A stretch of 64,000 bases of DNA from Burkholderiales bacterium. GTDB taxonomy: Bacteria; Pseudomonadota; Gammaproteobacteria; Burkholderiales; Eutrophovitaceae. The notes beneath the pieces are model-generated. The model did no database searches and was not told the DNA's origin. It saw only the letters and a list, made by a program, of their open reading frames with translations. This document shows positions 29,113 to 37,915 of this stretch, in pieces (position 1 is the stretch's first letter; each line of letters begins with the position of its first letter). The stretch is taken from NCBI GenBank assembly GCA_035560005.1, contig DATMAN010000054.1, positions 62,001 through 126,000 of the forward strand, in the 5' to 3' direction. The translations under genes and the position numbers were made by a program.

Positions 29113-30380
29113 CAGTCTCGCCCTCCGAACTTCTCGATCGCAGCGCGCAACTCCGGACGGCTGGCCGCATACTCTTCCAGCGATACCCGGGCAAGCGCCG
29201 CCTCCCAGCCCTGTTGCATGCTGCGCACGCCGGCCGCGGTGCCTCCGGGATGCGCGATGATCCCGCCGCCGGCGAGGTGAATGACATCGATGGTCTGAGT
29301 GGCCGCATGAATCGCGACCGCCGAACCCGCCCACTGCGCCGAGGAGATCGCGGGCATGACGCGATAGTCGCCGAACATCGGGGTCAGACAATCGATGATC
29401 GATCTGCCGACTTCCTCGTTGGTTTCATAGAACTTGCTGTTGAAGCCGCCCACGTGCAGATGGTCCACACCCGCCAGGCGGCAGATCTTCTGATAGGCGC
29501 AGAAGCTGATTCCGAGCAGCGGGTGCCGGGACATGGCGCCGAAGTTGGCGCGGTGGCCGTGGATCGGAAGTTCACAATGCCGCCGCAGGTGCGCGACCGC
29601 GGCGATTCCGACGTTGTTGATGTTCACCATCACGCAGGTGCCACCGTGTTTCCTGACCAGGTCATGGCTTCGCAGCATGTGATCCACGTCGCCGGTGATG
29701 TTGAACGCGTACATGGCCTTGCGGCCGGTCTTGTCGGCGACCCGCTCGATCTGCGGCATGACCGCGGCCACGCGCCGGGCAAACGGCGCATAGGGCGGGT
29801 CTGCCTGCAACTCGTCGTCCTTGATGAAGTCGAGCCCGGCCATGGCCAGGTCGTGCACGAGTTTCGCGATCGCTTCGATCGACAGCCCGATGCTGGGCTT
29901 GATGATGGTGCCGATGAGGGGACGCCCGTGCACCTGTGCGAGCCCGCGCGTGCCGTGGATCCCGAAGGCCGGCCCCGGATAGCGCGCCGCAAACGACGGC
30001 GGCAGCTCGAGATCCTCGAGCCGGATGCCGGACAGTTCCTGCAGTTCGTAGAGATTGCCTGCCACGGCAGCCAGCAGCGCCGGCAGCGACGGGCCGAAGT
30101 TGTGAAACGGAAAGGAGACGACGATGCGTCCGCGCCGATACACCGGGCGCGCACCCTGCGAGCGGGGCGGCTTGCTGCCCGGCAGGCTGGGCACCTCGAC
30201 GGTGTCCAGCGGCTCGATGCTCTGCACCTGCGCCCCGAAGCGCTCCTTCAACTCGTTGGTCTCCCCGGGCACCGAGACAAAGGTGCCGCTCGACTGCTCT
30301 CCCGCGATGACCGCCGCCGCGTGTGCGAGGGAGTGCGGCGTCTCGATCAGATAAGTCGCTCTGACGCGCTCTTCGCTCAT
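29112..30380 (-). CDS. RuBisCO-like protein (form IV), candidate OiaX or OiaT
   Basis: A 422-residue RuBisCO large-subunit homologue. Many active-site positions are kept: K161 (TIIKPSIGLS, RuBisCO K175), carbamate lysine K187 with D189 and E190 (FIKDDE, RuBisCO K201/D203/E204), H276-R277 (H294-R295), H309 (H327) and loop-6 K316 (K334). Residues around these differ strongly from true RuBisCO: loop 6 reads GGFNSKFYE, and the C-terminal loop reads GGGIIAHPGG. No small subunit, phosphoribulokinase or carboxysome gene is near, so carbon fixation is not implied. With the kinase and ApnO-like genes it fits 3-oxo-isoapionate-4-phosphate decarboxylase (OiaX) or transcarboxylase/hydrolase (OiaT). First gene of the operon. 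Confidence 0.85.
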   Translation of the reverse strand: MSEERVRATYLIETPHSLAHAAAVIAGEQSSGTFVSVPGETNELKERFGAQVQSIEPLDTVEVPSLPGSKPPRSQGARPVYRRGRIVVSFPFHNFGPSLPALLAAVAGNLYELQELSGIRLEDLELPPSFAARYPGPAFGIHGTRGLAQVHGRPLIGTIIKPSIGLSIEAIAKLVHDLAMAGLDFIKDDELQADPPYAPFARRVAAVMPQIERVADKTGRKAMYAFNITGDVDHMLRSHDLVRKHGGTCVMVNINNVGIAAVAHLRRHCELPIHGHRANFGAMSRHPLLGISFCAYQKICRLAGVDHLHVGGFNSKFYETNEEVGRSIIDCLTPMFGDYRVMPAISSAQWAGSAVAIHAATQTIDVIHLAGGGIIAHPGGTAAGVRSMQQGWEAALARVSLEEYAASRPELRAAIEKFGGRD

Positions 30381-30434
30381 GGGAGTGTCATCCTCGCCAA
30401 CGCTGTGACTTTTGAGCAGGAATGGATGACGCGA

Positions 30435-30463
30435 ATCCTAAGAGGGGTCATAGAGCGCGGCAA
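30435..30463 (-). promoter_or_regulatory. Predicted promoter of the RLP operon
   Basis: On the minus strand TTGCCG (-35, 30458-30463) and TAGGAT (-10, 30435-30440) are separated by exactly 17 bp. They lie about 55 bp before the RLP start, in the gap shared with the LysR gene. Confidence 0.5.
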
Positions 30464-30483
30464 ACGATTTAAAATCTCCCGCC

Positions 30484-30500
30484 TGTGAAAAAACCTCACA
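30484..30500. promoter_or_regulatory. Candidate LysR operator TGTGA-N7-TCACA
   Basis: A perfect 5-bp inverted repeat with a 7-bp spacer. It contains the LysR-type T-N11-A motif from 30486 to 30498. It lies 15 bp before the LysR start codon and about 20 bp upstream of the predicted -35 of the RLP operon, a suitable place to repress the regulator and activate the operon. Confidence 0.45.
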
Positions 30501-30515
30501 AGATCACCGTTCGCC

Positions 30516-31487
30516 ATGCCAACGCCGAGACCTTCCCTGAATGCGCTGCGGGCGTTTGAAGCCACGGTGCGGCTGCGGAGCATGAGCGCCGCCGCGAAGG
30601 AGCTGTCGGTCACTCACGGCGCCGTCAGCCGCCACATCAGATCGCTGGAGGACGCGTTCGGAGTGACCTTGCTGAACCGCAGTGCGCACTCGACCGATCC
30701 CACGCCGGAGGGTGCGCGTCTGGCGGAGGGTCTGGCGGCGGCGTTCAACACGATTGCGGCCAGCATCGAGCAGATCAAGCCCGGGCCGCTGACACTGTCC
30801 TGCTCGACGTCGATCATGATGTACTGGCTCATCCCCAGAATCGCGCGCTTCCATGAGAAGCACCCGGATGTCGAGCTGCAGTTCAACATGAACTACGGCC
30901 GGATCGATGTGGTGCGCGACAAGATCGGCGTCGCAATCCGCAATTCGATGATCGAGCCGCCTCCGGACGTCGTCGTGCGCGAGCTCACGGTGGAACGGGT
31001 GGGACCGGTGTGCTCGCCGGAATACCTGCGGTCGGCGCGCATCCGATCGTTCGAAGATCTGGCCGCCGCCCGCCGGCTGGCGCCCAGGACCAGGCCGAAA
31101 GCATGGGCGGAGTGGGCGGCGGCATTGGGCCATGACGGTTCCGGCTTGGTTGCCCACGAACAGTACGACCACTTCTACTTGATGATTCAGGCGGCGATCT
31201 GCGGATTGGGCATCGCGCCGGTGCCCCGCATGCTGGTGCTCGACGATTTGCGCTCCGGCAAGCTGGTCGCGCCCTTTGGCTTCGTGGAAGGCCCCCACAA
31301 GCTGGTCCTGTGGCTGGCGCCGCATGTGATCTCGCGCTCGGACGTGCGAGCGCTCAGCAAATGGCTGACCGACGAGCTGAACGAGAGCGAGCGTGACGCG
31401 CCCACGGAGCCCGCGCGCGCCAATCGGCGCGCCGCGCTCCGGCGGGCAAAGAAGAGCTCGGCGGCGCCGGAACGAGGAAAGGTTTAA
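30516..31487 (+). CDS. LysR-family regulator (GcvA-like)
   Basis: A 323-residue LysR-type regulator. The N-terminal winged HTH is SLNALRAFEATVRLRSMSAAA through GVTLLNRS, the order seen in GcvA-type members. The effector-binding domain begins near residue 95 (LTLSCSTSIMMYWLIPR). The basic tail after about residue 295 is longer than usual. Divergent transcription from the RLP operon with a shared 135-bp control region makes it the likely regulator of that operon, responding to an intermediate. Confidence 0.88.
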   Translation: MPTPRPSLNALRAFEATVRLRSMSAAAKELSVTHGAVSRHIRSLEDAFGVTLLNRSAHSTDPTPEGARLAEGLAAAFNTIAASIEQIKPGPLTLSCSTSIMMYWLIPRIARFHEKHPDVELQFNMNYGRIDVVRDKIGVAIRNSMIEPPPDVVVRELTVERVGPVCSPEYLRSARIRSFEDLAAARRLAPRTRPKAWAEWAAALGHDGSGLVAHEQYDHFYLMIQAAICGLGIAPVPRMLVLDDLRSGKLVAPFGFVEGPHKLVLWLAPHVISRSDVRALSKWLTDELNESERDAPTEPARANRRAALRRAKKSSAAPERGKV

Positions 31488-31500
31488 GCTTCGCCCCGCG

Positions 31501-33348
31501 CTAGCGCACCGCCACCACGGGTGCAGGCACCTCCGCGCGCTGCAGGTCGCGGGTCAGCTCGCGGATCGCGGCCTCGTCCAGGGTCTCGCGCTCGAGCAGC
31601 GCGCGCGCGCAGCGCTCGAGTAGTGCGCGGTTGTTGGAGAGGATGCGCAGCGTGCGTTCGAACACACCCATCACGATGGCGCGGATCGCCTCGTCGATGC
31701 GGTTCTGGGTGGATTCGCTCACCCGGCAGCCGCCCTGGGTCATGCCCGGCACGTCCAGAAAGCGTGGCGGCTGCGCCTCGTAGGAGATGTAGCCCAGCGA
31801 CTCCTCCATCCCGTAGCGCGTCACCATGTCGCGGGCGATGTCGGTCGCCTTGGCCAGATCGTCCGCCGCCCCGGTGGACAGCCGGCCGAAGACCAGTTTT
31901 TCCGCCGCGCGCCCGCCCAGCAGCACGGCGATCTTGTTCTCCAGCTCTTCGCGCGTCATGAGATAGCGATCCTCGGTCGGGCGCTGGATGGTGTAACCGA
32001 GCGCGCCGATGCCGCGCGGAATGATGGACACCTTGTGTACCGGATCGGTCCCGGGCAGCGCGAGCGCCACCAGCGCGTGGCCCATCTCGTGATAGGCGAC
32101 CACTTCGCGCTCGCGCGGATTGAGCACGCGGTTCTTCTTCTCCAGCCCGGCGACGATGCGCTCGATCGCGTGCGTGAAATCCTCCAATGCCACCGCCTGC
32201 GCGCCGCGGCGCGTGGCGGCGAGCGCCGCTTCGTTGACCAGGTTGGCGAGATCGGCGCCGGAGAAACCGGTGGTGAGCGCAGCCACTTGCTCCAGGTCCA
32301 CGTCGGGGGCGAGCTTGATTCTGCGCGCGTGCACCTTGAGGATCTGCACGCGGCCGGTCTTGTCCGGGCGGTCCACCAGGACCTGGCGGTCGAAACGTCC
32401 CGCGCGCAGCAGCGCCGGATCCAGGATCTCGGGCCGGTTGGTGGCGGCCAGCAGAATCAGCCCGCTGGAGGAATCGAAGCCGTCCATTTCCACCAGCAAC
32501 TGATTCAGCGTCTGCTCGCGCTCGTCGTGGCCGCCGATCGGCCCCGCCGCGCCGCGCGCGCGTCCCAGCGCATCCAGCTCGTCGATGAATATGATGGCCG
32601 GCGCTTTGGCGCGCGCCTGTTCGAACAGATCGCGCACGCGCGCCGCCCCCACCCCGACGAACATCTCCACGAACTCCGAACCGGAAATGGAGAAGAACGG
32701 CACGCCGGCTTCGCCCGCCACCGCCTTGGCGAGCAGGGTCTTGCCGGTGCCCGGGGGCCCGACCAGCAGCACGCCCTTGGGAATGCGCGCGCCGAGGCGT
32801 CCGTACTCCTGCGGATTCTTCAGAAAGGAGACGACTTCCTTCAGCTCCTCCTTGGCTTCGTCCACCCCTGCCACGTCGGCGAACGTCACGCCGGTGTTCT
32901 TCTCGACATAGACCTTCGCCCGGCTCTTGCCGATGCTCATGAAGCCGCCCATGCCCTGCTTTTCCGCGAAACGCCGGAACAGGAAGTACCACACCGCGAA
33001 GAAGGCCAACGCCGGCACGATCCAGGAAAGCAGGTCGCGCAACAACGTGCTTTCGATGACCCGGGTATAAGGCACGCCGTATTGCGACAGCCGCTCGGCG
33101 AGATCGGGTTCGACCCGCGTGGCCACGATGACCGTCTTGCCCTTCTCGTCCGGCGACTTGAGTTTCCCGGTCAGGGTCCTGTCGGAGACCAGTACCTCCG
33201 CTACGCGTCCTTCGGACAGCGCGCGCTCGAATTCGCTGTAGGGCACCGGCTCGACCTGACGGCTGGTCTGCCACAGGTTCTGCAGCATGAGGAACATGAA
33301 CAGCGCGAGAATCCAGTAGCCGACGTTCCAACGGGTTTGTTCCTGCAT
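31501..33348 (-). CDS. ftsH: ATP-dependent zinc metalloprotease FtsH
   Basis: A 615-residue membrane AAA+ protease that degrades membrane and short-lived cytoplasmic proteins. Two membrane helices (about 9-25 and 108-126) flank a periplasmic loop. Walker A GPPGTGKT has its Lys at 203, Walker B is [11 protein letters not shown], the second region of homology follows, and the zinc motif HEMGH starts at residue 420. All catalytic residues are present. Its neighbours (divergent cbpA-cbpM) differ from the usual rlmE/folP setting of the housekeeping ftsH in betaproteobacteria, so it may be a second, stress-related copy. Confidence 0.93.
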   Translation of the reverse strand: MQEQTRWNVGYWILALFMFLMLQNLWQTSRQVEPVPYSEFERALSEGRVAEVLVSDRTLTGKLKSPDEKGKTVIVATRVEPDLAERLSQYGVPYTRVIESTLLRDLLSWIVPALAFFAVWYFLFRRFAEKQGMGGFMSIGKSRAKVYVEKNTGVTFADVAGVDEAKEELKEVVSFLKNPQEYGRLGARIPKGVLLVGPPGTGKTLLAKAVAGEAGVPFFSISGSEFVEMFVGVGAARVRDLFEQARAKAPAIIFIDELDALGRARGAAGPIGGHDEREQTLNQLLVEMDGFDSSSGLILLAATNRPEILDPALLRAGRFDRQVLVDRPDKTGRVQILKVHARRIKLAPDVDLEQVAALTTGFSGADLANLVNEAALAATRRGAQAVALEDFTHAIERIVAGLEKKNRVLNPREREVVAYHEMGHALVALALPGTDPVHKVSIIPRGIGALGYTIQRPTEDRYLMTREELENKIAVLLGGRAAEKLVFGRLSTGAADDLAKATDIARDMVTRYGMEESLGYISYEAQPPRFLDVPGMTQGGCRVSESTQNRIDEAIRAIVMGVFERTLRILSNNRALLERCARALLERETLDEAAIRELTRDLQRAEVPAPVVAVR

Positions 33349-33459
33349 CGGACGCTCCTGATCGAGAGCTGCGTTGCCTGTTCGCCGCCGCTCGGGCGAG
33401 CATAGCGCGATCGAAGGCCGTAAACTAGGGGCGCATTTCTCGATTCTGGTGGCAACAAC

Positions 33460-34413
33460 GTGGAATTCAAAGACTACTACCAGGCGCTCGGGGTTTCACG
33501 CGAAGCCACCGCGGAGGAGATCAAGAAGGCCTACCGCAAGCTCGCGCGCAAGTACCATCCCGACGTCTCCAAGGAGCCGGACGCCGAGCGCCGGATGAAG
33601 GAAATCAACGAGGCGTACGCGGTGCTCTCGGACCCCGAAAAGCGCGCCGCCTACGACCAGCTCGGCCGCGGCTACCGTCCGGGAGAGGAGTTCCGGCCGC
33701 CGCCCGACTGGGACGTGGGATTCGAGTTCTCCGGACCCGGGTTCTCGCAGGCCGAGGCTGCCGACTTCAGCGACTTCTTCGCCGAGCTGTTCGGCCGCAT
33801 GGGTGGCCGTCGCGCCCGTCATGGCTTTCAGGCGCGCGGCGAAGATCACCATGCCAAGGTGCTGCTCGACATCGAAGACGCCTTTCGCGGTGCGACCCGC
33901 GAGATCCAGTTGCGCGTGCCGGCCACCGACGAGCACGGCCGCGTCACGGTCACGACCCGCACGCTCAACGTCAAGATTCCCAAGGGCGTGCGCGAAGGAC
34001 AGATGATCCGCCTCGCCGGCCAGGGCTCATCCGGGTTCGGTGGCGGGGCGCCCGGCGACCTGCTGCTGGAAGTCCACTTCAGGCCGCACCCGCGTTTCCG
34101 CGTCGAGGGGCGCGACCTGCACGTCGCCCTTCCGGTCGCGCCGTGGGAAGCCGCGCTCGGCGCCGTGGTGCCCGTCGCACTGCCCGATGGCAGCAACCTC
34201 AAGGTCCGCATCCCGCCCGGCGCGCAGAGCGGACGCGCCTTGCGCGTGCGCGGACACGGCATACCGAGCTCGCCGCCGGGCGACCTGCTGCTCGAACTCC
34301 AGGTCGTGCTCCCGCCCGCCGACACGCCGAAGGCAAGGGCGATCTACGAAGCGATGGCCCGCGATCTCGCCTTCGATCCGCGCGCCGAGCACAGCGCTCA
34401 GGACCATGTCTGA
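33460..34413 (+). CDS. cbpA: DnaJ-class co-chaperone CbpA
   Basis: A 317-residue J-domain protein that stimulates DnaK. The J domain (1-70) has the HPD motif in [11 protein letters not shown], followed by a Gly/Phe-rich linker and two CTD beta domains, with no zinc-finger repeats, as in CbpA. The start is GTG at 33460, giving [12 protein letters not shown], the normal beginning. Its last 8 bases overlap the cbpM start, so the pair is translationally coupled. It is divergent from ftsH, with a 111-bp shared gap. Confidence 0.93.
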   Translation: MEFKDYYQALGVSREATAEEIKKAYRKLARKYHPDVSKEPDAERRMKEINEAYAVLSDPEKRAAYDQLGRGYRPGEEFRPPPDWDVGFEFSGPGFSQAEAADFSDFFAELFGRMGGRRARHGFQARGEDHHAKVLLDIEDAFRGATREIQLRVPATDEHGRVTVTTRTLNVKIPKGVREGQMIRLAGQGSSGFGGGAPGDLLLEVHFRPHPRFRVEGRDLHVALPVAPWEAALGAVVPVALPDGSNLKVRIPPGAQSGRALRVRGHGIPSSPPGDLLLELQVVLPPADTPKARAIYEAMARDLAFDPRAEHSAQDHV

Positions 34414-34714
34414 CGACGAGATCCTCGCCGGTCGCCTGCTCGAAGAGGCCTGTCTCACGCTCGATGAGGTGGCCCGTGTCGCGGCGGTGAGCCGCGAATG
34501 GCTGCTCACCCGCATCCAGGAAGGCCTGATCCCGGTTCCAGGGCCGAGCGAGGAAGAATGGCGCTTCTCCACCGCCGAGCTGCGCCGCGTGCGCCGCATG
34601 CACGCGATCGAACGCGACTTCGAGGCCGTGCCGGAACTGGCTGCCCTGGTAGCCGACCTGCTGGAAGAAGTGGACAGCCTGCGCGCGCGGCTGCGGCGCG
34701 CAGGACTGCTCTAG
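34406..34714 (+). CDS. cbpM: CbpM, modulator of CbpA
   Basis: A 102-residue MerR-like helical protein that binds the CbpA J domain and inhibits it. It has an N-terminal helix-turn-helix-like region (LTLDEVARVAAVSREWLLTRI) and a C-terminal leucine-rich coiled coil (LAALVADLLEEVDSLRARL). The ATG at 34406 overlaps cbpA by 8 bp. Its stop overlaps the stop of the convergent nitronate monooxygenase gene on the palindrome CTAG. Confidence 0.88.
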   Translation: MSDDEILAGRLLEEACLTLDEVARVAAVSREWLLTRIQEGLIPVPGPSEEEWRFSTAELRRVRRMHAIERDFEAVPELAALVADLLEEVDSLRARLRRAGLL

Positions 34715-35751
34715 AGCGCGCCGGCCAGCTCCCGCACGAGCCGGTCCGCGGGCACCTCCTTGCACGCGCTCGCGTTCTGGCCGGACCACAGCGGCGAGAA
34801 ATCGGCGGAGCCCGCGGCTTCGGCCTTGGCCCGCAGCGGCGCAATGGCCGAAACGGCGAGCGGAAACTCCGGCGCCGCGCTGTTGATCGGCCCCAGCTCC
34901 CTCATGATCCGGTTCATGATTCCGCGCGCCGGCCGGCCGGTGAACAGATTGGTCAGCGCGGTGTGGCGTGCCGCGTCGCTCCTGAGCGCCGCCCGATGCA
35001 CGCGGCTGGTGGTCGCCTCCGGGCACAACAGGAACGCGGTGCCGACCTGCACGCCCGCGGCACCGAGCGCGAGCGCCGCGGCCACGCCCCTGGCGTCCGC
35101 GATTCCTCCGGCCGCGATCACCGGGCACCTCACCGCCCGCACGATCTGCGGCACCAGCGCGAACGTGCCGGCCTGCGTGGTCAGGTCGTCGGTCAGGAAA
35201 ATGCCGCGATGCCCGCCGGCTTCCAGGCCCTGCGCAATGACCGCGTCCACGCCGTGCGCTTCCAGCCAGCGCGCTTCGTCCACGGTGGTCGCCGAGCCCA
35301 GGACCTTCGAACCCCAGCGCTTCACGCGTGCGACCAGTTCCGGGGCCGGAAGTCCGAAATGGAAACTGACCACCGCCGGCCGAAACGGATCGAGCGCATC
35401 CGCCAGCTCGGTGCCGAAGGGCGTGCGACCCGGGCCGGCCGGCGGCACCGACTCGGGGGCGATGCCGAATTCGCGGCAATAGGGCGCCAGCGTCCGCCGC
35501 CACAGCGCCTCGCGTTCGGGATCGATGCCGGGCGGCGAGTGGCAGAAGAAGTTCACGTTGAACGGCCGCGAGGTCTGCGCCGCCAGCGTCGTCAATTCCG
35601 CGCGCATGCCCTCGACGTCGAGCATCGCGCAGGGAAGCGAACCCAGCGCGCCGGCATTGGACACCGCCACCGCCAGTGCGCAGCCCTGCACCCCGGCCAT
35701 CGGCGCCTGGATGATCGGCAATTCCGTGCCCAGGAGTTCGGTCAGTTTCAT
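34711..35751 (-). CDS. Nitronate monooxygenase
   Basis: A 346-residue FMN TIM-barrel enzyme of the nitronate monooxygenase (2-nitropropane dioxygenase) family, oxidising alkyl nitronates such as propionate-3-nitronate. Signatures are IIQAPMAGVQG near the N-terminus, VSFHFGLP, DAVIAQGLEAGGHRG (flavin phosphate region) and IAAGGIADARGVAAALALGA. The GAGG RBS lies before the ATG. The enoyl-ACP reductase FabK shares this fold, but the EAGGHRG loop and length favour the monooxygenase. Stands alone; convergent with cbpM. Confidence 0.88.
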   Translation of the reverse strand: MKLTELLGTELPIIQAPMAGVQGCALAVAVSNAGALGSLPCAMLDVEGMRAELTTLAAQTSRPFNVNFFCHSPPGIDPEREALWRRTLAPYCREFGIAPESVPPAGPGRTPFGTELADALDPFRPAVVSFHFGLPAPELVARVKRWGSKVLGSATTVDEARWLEAHGVDAVIAQGLEAGGHRGIFLTDDLTTQAGTFALVPQIVRAVRCPVIAAGGIADARGVAAALALGAAGVQVGTAFLLCPEATTSRVHRAALRSDAARHTALTNLFTGRPARGIMNRIMRELGPINSAAPEFPLAVSAIAPLRAKAEAAGSADFSPLWSGQNASACKEVPADRLVRELAGAL

Positions 35752-35893
35752 CGCATCCTCGCAGGGTGGTCGGATAATCCGTCTTGCGGGCTCGCGCCCC
35801 TTGCGCTCTGCGATCCGGGAAAGGCGGTATTCTGCGCGAGCTTATCCCGGCGTCTTGCGATTGTCGCGCGGGTTCGAGAGGAGGAGAAGAACC

Positions 35894-37102
35894 ATGAAGG
35901 TAAAAAGCATCGAGACCCTGTCCTGCGATGCCGGCTGGCGCAACTACTACTTCGTGAAGCTCACCACCGAGGGCGGTCCGGTGGGCTGGAGCGAGTTCGA
36001 CGAGGGATTCGGCGCCCCGGGCGTGAGCACGGCCATCCAGCGCCTCGCCGCGCGCGTGGTCGGCCAGGAGGTCGGCAACCACGAACGCATCTTCGCCGAC
36101 CTCCATTGTGCGACCCGCCCGGCCTCTGGAGGCGTCATCGCGCTGGCGATGGGTGCGATCGAGAACGCGCTGCTCGACGCCAAGGCCAAGGCGCTGGGTG
36201 TTCCGGTCTACGAACTGCTGGGCGGCAAGATCCGCGACCGCATTCGCGTGTACTGGTCGCACTGCGCGACCTGGCGCATTAACCACCCGGAGTACTACAA
36301 GCCCGCCGTCAGCGATCTGGATGGCGTCAAGGCTCTGGGACGCGAAGTGCGCGAGAAAGGCTTCAGCGCGCTCAAGACCAACATCTTCACCTACGACGCC
36401 GATGGCAGAAGCGCGAGCGGCTGGCGGCCGGGTTTCGGCGTGCCATTCGCTCCGGAACTCAATGTCGAGCGCAACGTGCTGCGCAACCTGGTGATGCATC
36501 TGGAGGCGTTGCGCGATGGCGCGGGGCCGGACATGGACATCCTGCTCGACTTCAACTTCAACGCCAAGACCGAAGGCTTCCTCAAGATCCTGCGCGCCAC
36601 CGCCCATCTGGATCTCTTCTGGGTCGAGATCGACAGTTTCAGCCCCGAGGCACTGGGTTACATCCGCCGTCAGAGCCCGCACCCCATCAGTTCCTGCGAG
36701 ACCCTGCTCGGCCTGCGCGAGTTCCTGCCCTATTTCCGTGAGCAGGCGATGGATGTGGCCATCGTGGATGCGCCCTGGAACGGCGTGTGGCAATCGATGA
36801 AGATCGCCGCTGCCGCGGAGGCGCACGAAGTCAACGTCGCACCCCACAACTTCTACGGCCATCTGTGCACGATGATGAATGCCCACTTCGCGGCCGCCGT
36901 ACCCAACCTGCGCATCCTGGAGACCGACATCGACCGCATCGCCTGGGACCATGAGCTCTACACCCATGTGCCGGAGATCGTGGACGGCTGTCTGGTCCTG
37001 CCCGACCGCCCGGGCTGGGGTACGGAACCCAGGGAAGAGGCGATCCGCGCGCATCCGCCGAAAGCCACCGCCGGGCTTCTCGACTACGGGCGCAAGGCCT
37101 GA
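35894..37102 (+). CDS. Enolase-superfamily (mandelate racemase/muconate lactonizing type) enzyme
   Basis: A 402-residue acid-sugar dehydratase or racemase of the enolase superfamily. The N-terminal capping domain covers about 1-130 and the barrel follows. Metal ligands are apparent: Asp in ILLDFNFN, Glu in FWVEID and Glu in SSCETLLG. General acid/base candidates are Lys in SALKTN and His in APHNFYGH. I start at the ATG at 35894, which has GAGGAGAAGAACC upstream; the frame is open further upstream but runs through the nitronate monooxygenase gene on the other strand. The substrate is unknown; an aldonic acid is likely, which fits the sugar-acid theme of the region. Confidence 0.87.
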   Translation: MKVKSIETLSCDAGWRNYYFVKLTTEGGPVGWSEFDEGFGAPGVSTAIQRLAARVVGQEVGNHERIFADLHCATRPASGGVIALAMGAIENALLDAKAKALGVPVYELLGGKIRDRIRVYWSHCATWRINHPEYYKPAVSDLDGVKALGREVREKGFSALKTNIFTYDADGRSASGWRPGFGVPFAPELNVERNVLRNLVMHLEALRDGAGPDMDILLDFNFNAKTEGFLKILRATAHLDLFWVEIDSFSPEALGYIRRQSPHPISSCETLLGLREFLPYFREQAMDVAIVDAPWNGVWQSMKIAAAAEAHEVNVAPHNFYGHLCTMMNAHFAAAVPNLRILETDIDRIAWDHELYTHVPEIVDGCLVLPDRPGWGTEPREEAIRAHPPKATAGLLDYGRKA

Positions 37103-37122
37103 ATTCACGAGGTATCGCAATC

Positions 37123-37509
37123 ATGAAGACCCACCGGGGCGGCTGCCACTGCGGCGCGGTGCGCTACGAGGTGGACACGCCCGAACCGATCGAAGCGCTC
37201 GAATGCAACTGCTCGATGTGCATCCGCACCGGCTTCCTGCATCTGATCGTGCCGAAGTCGCGCTTCCGGCTGCTGTCGGGGGAAGGCGTCTTGCAGACCT
37301 ACACCTTCAATACCGGTGTTGCCCGGCATCTGTTCTGCCGGGTCTGCGGCGTGAAGTCCTTCTACGTGCCGCGCTCCAACCCGGACGGCTACAGCGTCAA
37401 CGTGCGCTGCCTCGACGGCTACCCGGATCTGGCGCTGAACGTCGCACCCTTCGACGGACGCAACTGGGAGCGGACGGGTTCGTCCTTGCGCGGCCTGTCG
37501 GCGGAGTAG
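37123..37509 (+). CDS. GFA-family (glutathione-dependent formaldehyde-activating/CENP-V-like) protein
   Basis: A 128-residue zinc-binding protein of the GFA family. Zinc cysteines are seen in GGCHCGAVRYE, LECNCSMC and FCRVCGVKS. The prototype speeds S-hydroxymethylglutathione formation, but most members have unknown roles. It starts 20 bp after the enolase-superfamily gene with a GAGG RBS, so the two may be co-transcribed. A hairpin follows its stop. Confidence 0.87.
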   Translation: MKTHRGGCHCGAVRYEVDTPEPIEALECNCSMCIRTGFLHLIVPKSRFRLLSGEGVLQTYTFNTGVARHLFCRVCGVKSFYVPRSNPDGYSVNVRCLDGYPDLALNVAPFDGRNWERTGSSLRGLSAE

Positions 37510-37527
37510 GCAACCTCAAACGCCGGC

Positions 37528-37545
37528 GCCTCCACGATTGGAGGC
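37528..37545. terminator. Hairpin between GFA gene and ynfA
   Basis: GCCTCCA-CGAT-TGGAGGC is a perfect 7-bp stem between convergent genes. There is no T-run after it, so termination is plausible but not certain. Confidence 0.45.
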
Positions 37546-37567
37546 TCACCCCTGACCAGTCGAACGA

Positions 37568-37915
37568 TCAGTCATGCCGGCCGCCAAGCATGATCACCAG
37601 CATGCCGGCGATGCAGATGCCCACCCCGATGAAGTCGGACATCGTGGGCCGTACAGACTCTACTGCCCAAAGCCACAGGATGGCGACGGAAACGTAGATG
37701 CCTCCGTAGGCGGCGTATACACGGCCCGCCGCATGGGGATGCAGTGTGAGCAGCCAGACAAACAGCGCAAGGCTCCCGGCGGCAGGCAGCAGAAGCCAGG
37801 CGCTCTTGCCTTGCTTGAGCCAGAGGTAAGGGAGGTAACAGCCGACGATCTCCGCAACGGCGGTGATCGCGAACAATCCGATCAGTCTGACGCTCGTGAT
37901 AACGTCGAATTGCAT
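37568..37915 (-). CDS. ynfA: YnfA-family small membrane protein (UPF0060)
   Basis: A 115-residue inner-membrane protein with four predicted helices, in the UPF0060/YnfA family related to small multidrug-resistance transporters. Signatures are [15 protein letters not shown], with the conserved Glu in helix 1, and [16 protein letters not shown]. Efflux function has been reported for some YnfA proteins; the substrate here is unknown. It stands alone. Confidence 0.9.
   Translation of the reverse strand: MQFDVITSVRLIGLFAITAVAEIVGCYLPYLWLKQGKSAWLLLPAAGSLALFVWLLTLHPHAAGRVYAAYGGIYVSVAILWLWAVESVRPTMSDFIGVGICIAGMLVIMLGGRHD

Noticed and set aside
29112..30380. True RuBisCO and a Calvin-cycle locus
   Set aside because: Loop 6 and the C-terminal phosphate loop differ from RuBisCO, and no small subunit, phosphoribulokinase or CbbR-type set is present.
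33349..33459. Heat-shock sigma-32 or CIRCE sites between ftsH and cbpA
   Set aside because: No pair matching the consensus at correct spacing could be found on either strand.
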